NCBI RefSeq assembly: GCF_014697585.1
Contig: NZ_JACJSB010000009.1
Span: 62,001 to 126,000 of the forward strand
Source of the DNA: Dolichospermum sp. FACHB-1091
Lineage (GTDB): Bacteria > Cyanobacteriota > Cyanobacteriia > Cyanobacteriales > Nostocaceae
Reading direction: 5' to 3'
DNA length: 64,000 nt
Of this stretch, positions 44,633 through 52,980 are shown piece by piece (within the stretch, counting starts at the first letter, position 1; the number at the start of each line of letters is the position of its first letter). The notes beneath the pieces were generated by a model that was given only the letters and a program-made list of their open reading frames with translations, did no database searches and was not told the DNA's origin. The translations under genes and the position numbers were made by a program.

Positions 44633-44653
44633 GTAAACAATAAAAAAGTAGTT

Positions 44654-46087
44654 ATGGCAATTGATGATACTTATCATAACCAAAATCAATCCCCAGTTTT
44701 ACCCCAGGTGAATATTTTCACCATGTTCCGGCTAGGATTATTTCAAATGGGGTTGAGTATGATGTCTATTTTGACTCTAGGGGTACTCAACCGAGTCATG
44801 ATCCAGGAAATTGCCATTCCAGCTACATTGGTGGCTTTTGTGTTAGCATTGCCTTTATTTGTGTCCCCAACCCGAATTTTATTTGGGCAAATGTCCGATG
44901 CTAGACCATTATGGGGATATCATCGCACAAGTTATGTATGGTTGGGCGCAGGAATATTTGCGATCGCTGCCTTTTGTGCGGTACAAGTAATATGGCAGTT
45001 AAATTCTGCTAATATTGGCGAAAGTTGGCTATGGACTAGCCAAACAATGGCTTGGACAGCGGTTTTAGGTTTAGTTTTCGTGGTCTACGGACTGGCCATT
45101 TGTGCTAGTGGTACAGCTTTTGCGGCTTTATTAGTTGATATTTCCGAAACCGACAACCGTTCTCAAGTTGTCGGTATTGTTTGGTCAATGTTGATGGTAG
45201 GGATTATAGTTGGAGCTATTATCAGTTCTAGCTTATTAAATCAATTAACAGCTAATGCACCCATAGAAACTTTACAAGCTGCAATAAATCGCTTATTCCA
45301 GATTGTTCCGGGAATGGTTTTTTGTTTAGCAATTGTCGCTACTTTGGGAGTAGAAAAAAAATATTCTCGTTTTTTCCATCGTTCTACCCCAGAAAACCGG
45401 GAAGATAGTATTACCTTAGGTGGTGCTTGGAAAATTTTAACAGCTAGTCCCCAAACAGGTTTGTTTTTCACTTTTTTATTAGTGATGACTATTAGCTTGT
45501 TTATGCAAGATCCTATTCTAGAACCTTACGCAGGGGAAGTGTTTAAAATGCCTTTAGCGGAAAGTACCAAACTCAACGTTTTTTATGGAACGGGCATATT
45601 AATCTCCTATGGTATCACAGGTTTTTTGATTGTGCCTCGGTTGGGTAAACGCAAAACTATAAAATTAGGCTGTGTTTTAGTCGCGTGTGCGGCTTTATTA
45701 CTGGGGTTTTCGGGATTCTCTGCCAATCCATTGGTACTGAAATCAACTTTAGTTTTATTTGGTTTAGCAACTGGTGTTGTCACCACTGCGGCAGTTAGTC
45801 TGATGTTAGATTTGACAATTGCTGAAGCTGCCGGTACATTTATAGGTGCTTGGGGACTTGCTCAGTCTATATCTAGAGGAATTGCAATTGTCATTGGTGG
45901 TACTATTTTAGATGTGGGGCGCAAGTTGTTACCAGATAACTTAGTATTAGCTTATGGTTTGGTATTTGCTTTAGAAGCTTTGGGAATGTTGGTATCAATT
46001 GCTTTTTTGAATCGTGTCAATGTGGCAGAATTTCAAACTAATACTAAACAAGCTTTAGCTTCTGTTCTGGAAAGTGATTTAGATTAA
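44654..46087 (+). CDS. BCD family MFS transporter (PucC-like)
   Basis: This 477-aa membrane protein has twelve helices of the major facilitator fold. The opening FRLGLFQMGLSMMSILTLGVLNRVM and the loop SPTRILFGQMSDARPLWGYHRTSY are typical of the PucC/LhaA group, which in phototrophs assist assembly of chlorophyll proteins. The ATG at 44654 is chosen; an in-frame extension to 44573 would only translate the miniature element (NPTPNPLPASEEG) and is rejected. A heptamer array begins right after its stop. Confidence 0.9.
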   Translation: MAIDDTYHNQNQSPVLPQVNIFTMFRLGLFQMGLSMMSILTLGVLNRVMIQEIAIPATLVAFVLALPLFVSPTRILFGQMSDARPLWGYHRTSYVWLGAGIFAIAAFCAVQVIWQLNSANIGESWLWTSQTMAWTAVLGLVFVVYGLAICASGTAFAALLVDISETDNRSQVVGIVWSMLMVGIIVGAIISSSLLNQLTANAPIETLQAAINRLFQIVPGMVFCLAIVATLGVEKKYSRFFHRSTPENREDSITLGGAWKILTASPQTGLFFTFLLVMTISLFMQDPILEPYAGEVFKMPLAESTKLNVFYGTGILISYGITGFLIVPRLGKRKTIKLGCVLVACAALLLGFSGFSANPLVLKSTLVLFGLATGVVTTAAVSLMLDLTIAEAAGTFIGAWGLAQSISRGIAIVIGGTILDVGRKLLPDNLVLAYGLVFALEALGMLVSIAFLNRVNVAEFQTNTKQALASVLESDLD

Positions 46088-46190
46088 TAATGGGTAATGG
46101 GTAATTGGTAATGGGTAATTGGTAATTGGTAATGGGTAATTGAAAACCAACGGACAACTGACAACCAACAACGGACAACTGACTAATAAC
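46088..46190. repeat. STRR arrays after the PucC-like gene
   Basis: GGGTAAT/TGGTAAT heptamers (about 46090-46140) followed by a second type, ACAACTGAC/ACCAACGG (about 46146-46188), reach to a few bases before the next start codon. Confidence 0.85.
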
Positions 46191-46192
46191 AA

Positions 46193-47017
46193 ATGAACGA
46201 CTTTTGGAATACAATTTTAGAATTTGCTGAAACCACTACTATCAGAGTAGGAAAACAATTAATGCAGGATTTTGGCAAAGTTCAAGCCACACAAAAACCT
46301 GATGGTAGTTTAGTCACAAAATCCGATAAATGGGCAGATCAAGAAATTAGAGATGCTATTGTTTCTACTTTCTCAGGTTACGGCATTTTGAGCGAAGAAA
46401 GTGATAACGTGCTGCAAGCAGGTCAAAGTTTTCCTGATAAAGAATGGTGTTGGGTAATTGATCCTTTAGATGGTACAACTAATTTTACCAGAGGACTTCC
46501 TATCTGGTCAATTTCTCTGGGTTTACTTTATCGAGGAACGCCGATTTTTGGCTATGTTTATGTGCCACCATTAAATCAAGCATTTTACGGTTTTTGGGCG
46601 GGTTCATCGGGCTTAACAACGCCAACGGGAGCATTTTTAAATCATCATCCTATCCATACAAGTAAAGATATTCCTAGCAAAAACCACTTTTTTAATCTTT
46701 GTTCTCGCAGTACCGGCATTATTAAACCGGATTTTCCCTGTAAAATTCGGATGTTAGGGGTTGCTAGTTATAACTTTCTGACAGTCGCAACCGGTGCGGT
46801 TTTGGGAGGAATTGAAGCCACACCAAAGATATGGGATATTGCAGCTGCTTGGGTAATTGTTCAAGCTGCTGGTGGTACATGGTTATCTCTCAATTCTGTG
46901 TCTTTTCCATTATCGCCGGGAATGGATTATAGCGATCGCTGTTTTCCGACCATGGTTGTGAGTAATTTAAGTTTAGTCCCTATATTTACACCATTTCTCT
47001 CCCATCTCAAACTCTAA
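46193..47017 (+). CDS. Inositol monophosphatase family protein
   Basis: This 274-aa Mg-dependent sugar or inositol phosphatase fold has metal-site motifs LSEESD (about residues 66-71, first acidic pair), WVIDPLDGTTNFTRGLP (about 87-103, the family signature) and WDIAAAWVIVQAAGG near the C-terminus (third metal Asp). Whether it acts on inositol phosphate, histidinol phosphate or another ester cannot be told from sequence. Confidence 0.9.
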   Translation: MNDFWNTILEFAETTTIRVGKQLMQDFGKVQATQKPDGSLVTKSDKWADQEIRDAIVSTFSGYGILSEESDNVLQAGQSFPDKEWCWVIDPLDGTTNFTRGLPIWSISLGLLYRGTPIFGYVYVPPLNQAFYGFWAGSSGLTTPTGAFLNHHPIHTSKDIPSKNHFFNLCSRSTGIIKPDFPCKIRMLGVASYNFLTVATGAVLGGIEATPKIWDIAAAWVIVQAAGGTWLSLNSVSFPLSPGMDYSDRCFPTMVVSNLSLVPIFTPFLSHLKL

Positions 47018-47058
47018 AATACTTTGATTTCTAGAATTTAGTACAATCATGGTATACT

Positions 47059-47676
47059 ATGGCTAAAATCAAAATTTTACAGGACAATAGATCTTATACC
47101 TTTCGGTCATACTTTGAGTTACCCTATGAAGCTGATGATATCTTGGCCGAATTTGATTATACACTAATTAAATCCCATTTATCTTTACCGCAAACTGCTA
47201 ACCCACTAAATAAACTCCCAGAACTCAAACAAAGAATAGAAGACATTTTACCTTTTATCAGTTTAAGTAATGAAACTGCTAGAAGAGAAACCTTAGTATC
47301 TCCTATACTATTGGAAGTAATTCGTTATTGTCATTGTCAAATGCGAATTGAATATCCTCTTAATATTAATAATCGTCTTAAAGGTAATCTTGATTATCTG
47401 TTAATATTAAAGAATAATTTTCTAGTTATCGAAGCTAAAAATGATGATTTAACTAGAGGATTTACTCAATTAGCTGTAGAATTAATTGCTTTATCTCAAA
47501 TTCAGGAAAAAAGTATATTATATGGTGCAGTTACAATTGGTAATATTTGGCAATTTGGGAAACTTGATAGTAGTGAAAAACAAATTAACCAAGATATTAA
47601 CTTGTTTAAAATTCCCGGAGATTTAGATAGTTTATTTGCTGTTATTATGGGAATTTTAGAAGGAGTAGAAGTATAG
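47059..47676 (+). CDS. Putative PD-(D/E)XK nuclease-fold protein
   Basis: This 205-aa cytoplasmic protein has the segment GNLDYLLILKNNFLVIEAKND (about residues 113-133), which has the D-(x)n-ExK arrangement of PD-(D/E)XK nucleases. ETLVSPILLEVIRYC before it recalls the N-terminal part of type I restriction R subunits and related single-domain proteins common in cyanobacteria. There is no methylase or helicase nearby, so a complete restriction system is not supported. It starts 41 bp after the phosphatase gene and ends 27 bp before a dehydrogenase gene. Confidence 0.65.
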   Translation: MAKIKILQDNRSYTFRSYFELPYEADDILAEFDYTLIKSHLSLPQTANPLNKLPELKQRIEDILPFISLSNETARRETLVSPILLEVIRYCHCQMRIEYPLNINNRLKGNLDYLLILKNNFLVIEAKNDDLTRGFTQLAVELIALSQIQEKSILYGAVTIGNIWQFGKLDSSEKQINQDINLFKIPGDLDSLFAVIMGILEGVEV

Positions 47677-47703
47677 AAATAACAAATAATAAATAACAAA
47701 ATT

Positions 47704-48672
47704 ATGAAAGGACTTTGGCTAGAAAATAATCAATTACAATTACGCACCGATATTCCTATTCCTGAACCACCAGCGGGGGAAGCTTTAGTGCGGGTTTTGT
47801 CTGCGGGTATTTGTAATACTGATTTGGAATTAATTAAAGGTTATTATCCCTATACTGGCATTATTGGCCATGAATTTGTTGGTGTTGTAGAACAAGGTCC
47901 AGAACATTTAATTAATCAAAGAGTAGTGGGTGAAATTAACGCTGCTTGTGGTTATTGTCGCTTTTGTCGTAGTGGACAACCTACCCATTGCGAAAACCGG
48001 ACGGTTTTAGGTATTGTCAACCGTAATGGTGCTTTTGCAGAATACCTATCTTTACCCATTGAAAATTTGCATATTGTACCGGAAAATGTCTCTACAGCGG
48101 CTGCAACTTTTACAGAACCCCTGGCCGCAGCTTTGGAAATTCAACAACAGATAACATTATGTCAAGATGATCGAGTCTTAGTAGTTGGAGATGGTAAACT
48201 GGGTCAATTAATAGCCCAAACTTTAGCTTTAACTGGTTGTGATTTATTAGTAGTCGGAAGACATGAAGATAAATTACTAAATTTAGCAGCAAGAGGAATT
48301 AAAACCGCTTTAGCTAATACTGTCAAAGATAGATATTTTGATGTTTCTATTGATTGTACAGGAAATCCAGAAGGTTTTAATACTGCCCGACGGGCTTTAC
48401 GTCCTCGTGGTACATTAATCTTAAAAAGCACCTATGCAGGAAATCTTAGTTTAGATGCTTCTGCTTTAGTGGTAGATGAAATTACTCTCATTGGTTCTCG
48501 TTGTGGTCCCTTTGTGCCAGCGTTAGAATTATTAGCGACCAAAAAGGTAAATGTACAATCTTTAATTCAGGGTAATTATCCCCTATCTCTTGGTTTAGAA
48601 GCTGTTGAAAAAGCAAAAAGCAAAGGAGTTTTAAAGGTGTTATTACAAATGAATTTGTCTTCTATTATTTAA
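47704..48672 (+). CDS. Zinc-dependent alcohol dehydrogenase family protein (MDR)
   Basis: This 322-aa medium-chain dehydrogenase has catalytic zinc ligands in SAGICNTDLELIKGYY and GHEFVG, the structural zinc loop CGYCRFCRSGQPTHC (about residues 81-95), and nucleotide-binding VVGDGKLGQLIAQTLALTG (about 160-180). The substrate is unknown. The group includes threonine and sorbitol dehydrogenase-like enzymes. Slightly shorter than the usual 340-350 aa but no motif is missing. Confidence 0.88.
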   Translation: MKGLWLENNQLQLRTDIPIPEPPAGEALVRVLSAGICNTDLELIKGYYPYTGIIGHEFVGVVEQGPEHLINQRVVGEINAACGYCRFCRSGQPTHCENRTVLGIVNRNGAFAEYLSLPIENLHIVPENVSTAAATFTEPLAAALEIQQQITLCQDDRVLVVGDGKLGQLIAQTLALTGCDLLVVGRHEDKLLNLAARGIKTALANTVKDRYFDVSIDCTGNPEGFNTARRALRPRGTLILKSTYAGNLSLDASALVVDEITLIGSRCGPFVPALELLATKKVNVQSLIQGNYPLSLGLEAVEKAKSKGVLKVLLQMNLSSII

Positions 48673-48745
48673 GGCTGGCTGAGTAAAGGTAGAACCACTT
48701 CTGAATAAGGGTTTCGCGGATTTTTAGAAGAAGAAAGTGCAAGGT

Positions 48746-48824
48746 TTTGGCAAATGGAGTCTCAAAACAGTTGCATTTTTCTTTGTCGGATCTGGGAAAT
48801 TGAGGATATCCAGATAACTAAAAC
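48746..48824. repeat. 79-bp dispersed direct repeat, copy 1
   Basis: From TTTGGCAAATGG to CTAAAAC this matches 52740-52818 with about nine differences, centred on TTGCATTTTTCTTTGTCGGA and AATTGAGGATATCCAGA. It may be a fragment of a former insertion sequence. Confidence 0.8.
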
Positions 48825-48881
48825 AATTAAGTTAAGAGTTCCCTACCCTCACAGACAACTTTTTCAGCAAGCCCTATTTAA

Positions 48882-48911
48882 TAAAAAATGGTGCGTTTCT
48901 TGACGCACCAT
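48882..48911 (-). terminator. Rho-independent terminator of the response regulator gene
   Basis: On the minus strand ATGGTGCGT pairs perfectly with ACGCACCAT (9 bp) around a 6-nt loop and runs directly into a T tract, 92 bp after the stop of the regulator gene. Confidence 0.85.
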
Positions 48912-49002
48912 AAAGAACTGCGGTTACCTCTAAAACAAGGGAATTTGGGTAAGGTATTCAAGCAAGTTGTTAAGCTATCACAACAATCCTATTTTCCAGA
49001 GT

Positions 49003-49719
49003 TCATAGTTTAGTATTTTCTGGTGGGTCAAACTTATAACCATAACCCCGCACCGTTTTAATAAACTCCGGCATACTAGAATCAGCTTCCATTTTCTTGC
49101 GTAGTTGACCAATATGCACATCCACCACGCGGCCATCTCCCACATAATCACAACCCCAAATCTTTTGGATAAGCTGGGTACGACTCCATGCTTGTCCAGG
49201 ATGAGTAGCGAGGAAATGTAAGATGTTAAACTCTAAAGCAGTTAAAGCCAAAGGTTTGTCATTGAGTGTTACCTCTCGTGCTTCTGAATTAATAGCCAAC
49301 TGGTTAAAAGTCAGACGTTGTGACGGACTGGGCTGGATATAGCGGACTCGTCTTAATAGGGCTTCTACCCTGACTTCTACCTCTGCTAAACTAAATGGTT
49401 TGGTCAAAAAATCATCTGCACCAGCGGCCAAAACTTTGATTTTATCAGCTTCATCATTGCGACTGGTAAGCATCATGACTAAAACATTAGTATGGCTTTG
49501 CATTTCTTGACAAAGTTTATAGCCATTTGCATCTGGTAAATTCCAGTCTAAAATCACTAAAGCAGGATTTAATTGCTCAAATAAGACAAGGGCTGCTTTA
49601 CCATCCGCTGCTGATTCTATTTGATAGTTGCGACTCAAAAAACGCTGGATGAGGTTGCGGACACTGGAATCGTCATCTACAATCAAAATCTTGGAATTGG
49701 TCGTGGAAAGCGTATCCAT
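49003..49719 (-). CDS. OmpR-family response regulator
   Basis: This 238-aa two-component transcription factor has a receiver domain (about 10-125) with acidic pocket VDDD, phospho-acceptor Asp in VILDWNLPDANG, Thr in MLTSR and Lys in LTKPFS. A winged-helix DNA-binding domain (about 140-230) contains LTALEFNILHFLATHPG and VDVHIGQLRKKM. The switch residues are complete, so phosphorylation is expected. No histidine kinase is adjacent. It does not look like RpaA or RpaB; I cannot name it further. Confidence 0.9.
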   Translation of the reverse strand: MDTLSTTNSKILIVDDDSSVRNLIQRFLSRNYQIESAADGKAALVLFEQLNPALVILDWNLPDANGYKLCQEMQSHTNVLVMMLTSRNDEADKIKVLAAGADDFLTKPFSLAEVEVRVEALLRRVRYIQPSPSQRLTFNQLAINSEAREVTLNDKPLALTALEFNILHFLATHPGQAWSRTQLIQKIWGCDYVGDGRVVDVHIGQLRKKMEADSSMPEFIKTVRGYGYKFDPPENTKL

Positions 49720-50119
49720 AATGCAGTATATTATTGTTTTGGCAATTTGCTGTGGCGATAGATGCTAGTTAACCTGTGTTTTTGCAAGCGAGTCTACTCT
49801 CAATTTCCTGTCACTTGTAGCAACAGGGTTGAAAGTATGTGTGGTGTCTGAATTTGATGATGCTACGACTCGGATAATGGATACAGTCTATGTTCTCACC
49901 TGGAAACTGCTTTAACTGAATTTCCCATCAGGTTTATGCAAAGACATTTTACCCTTTTTTAAAGATGATAAGTAATGTACAATTTTGGTATTTTTTAAAG
50001 ATTTTTTTGTATCAATTAAATATACGGAATACGTGCATTAAAGTATGAATTTGTTTCCCTCAGAGACACAAAGATGAATATTCTGAGACATAGAATTTTT
50101 GAACGGTAATCTGGAGACA

Positions 50120-50160
50120 AAAAAAGAGTAAGATACCCGACCTCTCAAAATCGGGTATCT
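50120..50160 (-). terminator. Terminator of moeB
   Basis: AGATACCCGA and TCGGGTATCT form a perfect 10-bp stem around a 10-nt loop. On the minus strand the stem is followed by TACTCTTTTTTTG. It is separated from the moeB stop by a mobile element, which probably inserted between gene and terminator. Confidence 0.8.
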
Positions 50161-50199
50161 GATTATTTACATCGAATTTAGGATGGTTATGGTAATATC

Positions 50200-50313
50200 A
50201 GGACTTACGCAAAATATCTCTCAAACCCTCTTTTCTTCGTTCTCTTCGTTCCTATCCCTGACGGGACGCTCCGCGAACGTGGTTCATTATTCCGTGACTT
50301 GTGCGTAAGTCCT
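50200..50313. mobile_element. 114-bp miniature element with AGGACTTACGCA ends, copy B
   Basis: Perfect reverse complement of copy A at 39855-39968, with the same 12-bp terminal inverted repeats. Flanks are ATATC on the left and AAATATATC on the right. Lies 37 bp beyond the moeB stop. Confidence 0.9.
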
Positions 50314-50350
50314 AAATATATCTAAATATCAACAATCCCCCACGGAAGTA

Positions 50351-51523
50351 TCAATACTGAGGAACAGAAGTATCTACTTCTTGACTCCAAGCATTAATTC
50401 CACCTTTGACATTTGTACCAGTCATTCCTGCTTCTTTGAGAATAGCCAAGGCTTTCGCCGAACGACCACCCATTTTACAATGAGCAATTAAGCGGTGTCC
50501 GTTGAGTAACTCCCGTACCTTAGCCACACCATCACCATTTTCAATTTCTGGTAAAGGAACTAACACAGAACCAGGAATTTTAGCAATTTCATACTCATTA
50601 GGATTACGCACATCTAGTAGTACAAAGTCCTTAGCACCACTATCTAATAACGCCTTTAATTCCTTAACCGTCATTTCTTGAATTTCCATTTGCTGCTTCG
50701 CTTCTTCAGCTTTGGCTTGGGGAATACCACAAAATTGTTCGTAATCTATCAGCTTGTTAATAACTGGACGGATAGGATTAGGACGCAATTTCAACTCCCG
50801 GAATTTCATATCCAAAGCGTTGTAAAGCACCAGTCTACCACTCAGGGTAGTACCATTACCCAAAATAATTTTCACTGTTTCCGTGGCTTGGATAATGCCA
50901 ATCATTCCTGGTAAAATTCCCAGCACACCACCTTCAGCACAAGAAGGAACCATTCCTGGTGGTGGTGGTTCGGGGTATAAGTCACGATAGTTGGGACCAC
51001 CTTCATAGTTAAAGACGGTTGCTTGTCCTTCAAAACGGAAAATAGAACCGTAAACGTTAGGTTTATCTAATAAAACACAAGCGTCATTGACCAGATAGCG
51101 AGTTGGGAAATTATCAGTTCCATCTACAACGATATCGTAAGGGCGAATAATATCGAGGGCATTTTCTGAACTGAGACGAGTTTCATATAAATCAACCTGA
51201 CAATGGGGGTTAATTTCATGAATGCGGTTTTTTGCTGATTCGATTTTGGGTTTACCGACCCAAGAAGTCCCGTGAATAACTTGACGTTGGAGGTTAGAGG
51301 TATCAACCACATCAAAATCAACAATACCAATTCTACCAATACCCGCTGCGGCAAGATATAACAGTAGTGGTGAACCCAGTCCACCAGTACCGATACATAA
51401 TACACTGGCAGCTTTGAGGCGTTTTTGCCCTTCCATGCCCACCTCTGGTAAAATTAAGTGGCGGGAATAGCGTTCGTAGTCGTCTTTTGTCAACTGGATT
51501 TCATCCAGATTGGGATTTAGCAT
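50351..51523 (-). CDS. moeB: MoeB-type sulfur-carrier adenylyltransferase with rhodanese domain
   Basis: It activates the C-terminal Gly of a small sulfur carrier (MoaD or ThiS type) by adenylation for molybdopterin or thiamine synthesis. The E1-like domain has the nucleotide loop GTGGLGSPLLLYLAAAGIG (about 46-64) and SNLQRQ. The rhodanese domain from about residue 285 has DVRNPNEYEIAKIPGS, with the active-site loop CKMGGRS. The pair of CxxC zinc motifs of E. coli MoeB is not present in the expected place (RPNPIRPVINK). At 390 aa the fusion is the usual size for MoeB-rhodanese proteins. Confidence 0.92.
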   Translation of the reverse strand: MLNPNLDEIQLTKDDYERYSRHLILPEVGMEGQKRLKAASVLCIGTGGLGSPLLLYLAAAGIGRIGIVDFDVVDTSNLQRQVIHGTSWVGKPKIESAKNRIHEINPHCQVDLYETRLSSENALDIIRPYDIVVDGTDNFPTRYLVNDACVLLDKPNVYGSIFRFEGQATVFNYEGGPNYRDLYPEPPPPGMVPSCAEGGVLGILPGMIGIIQATETVKIILGNGTTLSGRLVLYNALDMKFRELKLRPNPIRPVINKLIDYEQFCGIPQAKAEEAKQQMEIQEMTVKELKALLDSGAKDFVLLDVRNPNEYEIAKIPGSVLVPLPEIENGDGVAKVRELLNGHRLIAHCKMGGRSAKALAILKEAGMTGTNVKGGINAWSQEVDTSVPQY

Positions 51524-51838
51524 AGCAGTTGTAGGAATCAGCGCGGAGTATTAATCTTAACTTAAAATTACTAAGTTGATCACTTTAATTGTCTGGGCTG
51601 GAAACTGGTGATTGTCATCAAAAATTCAGCTTTGCAGTTCACCAGCTTGGCCATTTTGTAGCGATAATATCACATCAGGGTATTCTGAGCAAGGATATTT
51701 TGATAATAAGGCAATTCGTTATTTTAATGTATAAAATCAGAATGATATTCAAGAGTATATTTACTTCTGTTTAAACATCGCCCCCAACTAGAAAATGAGG
51801 CAATCGCTAGTAGACTAGAAAATGTGCTTACCAGAAGG
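51524..51838. other. Intergenic region, nothing recognised
   Basis: A 315-bp gap. A 61-codon plus-strand frame (51589-51774) has no ribosome site and no protein-like character, and is not called. The moeB promoter should lie near 51524-51650. Confidence 0.5.
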
Positions 51839-52246
51839 TTAGTTAACCTCCATCCAAGACTTTAAATACTGTGTAATTTCATCCACAAAATTCTGCGCTC
51901 TCTCAAATAGAGCCATTGCTGACCCCATATCTGCTTCTAACATTTCTCCATAATCACTTGCTTGTCGTTCATCAAATGCTCGATGAAAACTCCGTGATAA
52001 ATCCTTAGAAAAAATTCCCGTCTTCACAAACTCACGATCAAAAAAACTAACTATTCCACTATGTTTAGAACTGCCTAAACCTTTAGTTGCTAAAAGACCC
52101 AGTGCCGCATAAAACATTGCATAATAAGAGCGATTGATGGTACCACGAAAAGCTGATTGATTGAGTAAAATCTTTGCTTCTCTTAAAGTTTCTTCACTTT
52201 CAGATAAACGGTACTCAATTAATAACTTTAGTTGCTGATTTATCAT
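51839..52246 (-). CDS. HEPN domain protein (probable toxin of a MNT-HEPN pair)
   Basis: This 135-aa all-helical protein has the pattern RGTINRSYYAMFYAALGLLATKG, then SRSFHRAFDERQASDYGEM, typical of HEPN proteins; the Arg-x-x-x-His of the RNase motif may be RSFHR. HEPN proteins of this type are RNases that their MNT partner silences. The start overlaps the partner's stop by 4 bp (ATGA type), indicating coupled translation. Toxin activity is inferred from the pairing. Confidence 0.85.
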   Translation of the reverse strand: MINQQLKLLIEYRLSESEETLREAKILLNQSAFRGTINRSYYAMFYAALGLLATKGLGSSKHSGIVSFFDREFVKTGIFSKDLSRSFHRAFDERQASDYGEMLEADMGSAMALFERAQNFVDEITQYLKSWMEVN

Positions 52247-52563
52247 ATAGCAATACCCTCTCGTAACACCTTAGACAGTAAGGGACTAGCTCCCATAGCT
52301 CCCCTTTCTACCTGTGCTTCTGTAACTACAAAGGTGGAAATAACTAGATCATATTTAAAACCTATTTCCCATGCCAAATCACTAATTTTTTCTCGACGTG
52401 ATCTATCTAATTCAGTAATTTTAATAAACACATCTAAATCTGATTCTTCTGTAGCATCACCTCGCGCTCTTGAACCAAATACCCGTAAATCCAAAATGGG
52501 AATTATCGCTTCCAGTCGAGAGCGAAACTCTGAAACAATTTTCCGATCACTATCCTGTATCAT
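52243..52563 (-). CDS. MNT-type nucleotidyltransferase (probable antitoxin)
   Basis: This 106-aa minimal nucleotidyltransferase has VFGSRARGDATEESDLDVFI (about residues 28-47), the GSxARG...SDxD catalytic motif with two metal-binding Asp. In characterised MNT-HEPN systems such enzymes add AMP to the HEPN RNase. It is the first gene of the pair. A TGATA...TATCA palindrome lies about 150 bp upstream; its meaning is unknown. Confidence 0.88.
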   Translation of the reverse strand: MIQDSDRKIVSEFRSRLEAIIPILDLRVFGSRARGDATEESDLDVFIKITELDRSRREKISDLAWEIGFKYDLVISTFVVTEAQVERGAMGASPLLSKVLREGIAI

Positions 52564-52980
52564 TTCTATTCCTCTAGAGAAAAACCAACTTTAGCTAACC
52601 ATATTTTAATCTCCTCATCCAATAATTGCCAGCAATTCTCATTTTGAAAAAAATAAGATAAAATTCTCTTAATTTAAGTAGAAAACCTGTATCAAATTAT
52701 CATTTTGATAGATAATTATCATTCGACCCTGGAGATAGATTTGGCGAATGGTGTCTCAAAATAGGTGCATTTTTCTTTGTCGGATTTGGAAAATTGAGGA
52801 TATCCAGACAGTTAAAACTGTCCCCTGTTCCCCGCTACATTCCCCAAGGGGTGTATTTTCTCCTAACCTGTCCTCGGTTTTTATCAGATAATTCCGGTTT
52901 ATTGATTGTATCTAGGGTATAGGGGGATAATTGGGGTGGGAATGATAGATACTGGTAATGTTTAAGTTACGGATTACGGA
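52564..52980. other. Intergenic region with decayed repeat
   Basis: A 417-bp gap between the MNT gene and the ptuB-like gene. It contains the palindrome TGATAGATAATTATCA (about 52706-52721), a 79-bp repeat copy (52740-52818), and short ATTACGG-type repeats next to the following stop. No gene is seen. Confidence 0.6.
52740..52818. repeat. 79-bp dispersed direct repeat, copy 2
   Basis: Matches 48746-48824 in the same orientation with about nine substitutions and no gaps. The two copies are 3,994 bp apart and flank moeB and the MNT-HEPN pair. Confidence 0.8.

Larger units (their letters stand above)
48673..49002. other. Intergenic region with decayed repeat
   Basis: A 330-bp gap between convergent genes. 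It holds one copy of an imperfect 79-bp repeat (48746-48824) and the terminator of the response regulator gene. No gene is seen. Confidence 0.6.
49720..50350. other. Intergenic region with terminator and mobile element
   Basis: A 631-bp gap between the response regulator start and the moeB stop. The first 300 bp, AT-rich, should contain the regulator promoter. Then come the moeB terminator (50120-50160) and a 114-bp mobile element (50200-50313). No gene is seen. Confidence 0.6.

Noticed and set aside
44573-44653. N-terminal extension of the PucC-like protein
   Set aside because: The extra codons translate the miniature element (NPTPNPLPASEEG), also seen at the other copies; the family N-terminus starts at ATG 44654.
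51589-51774. 61-codon plus-strand frame after moeB
   Set aside because: No Shine-Dalgarno, low-complexity composition and no recognisable motif.
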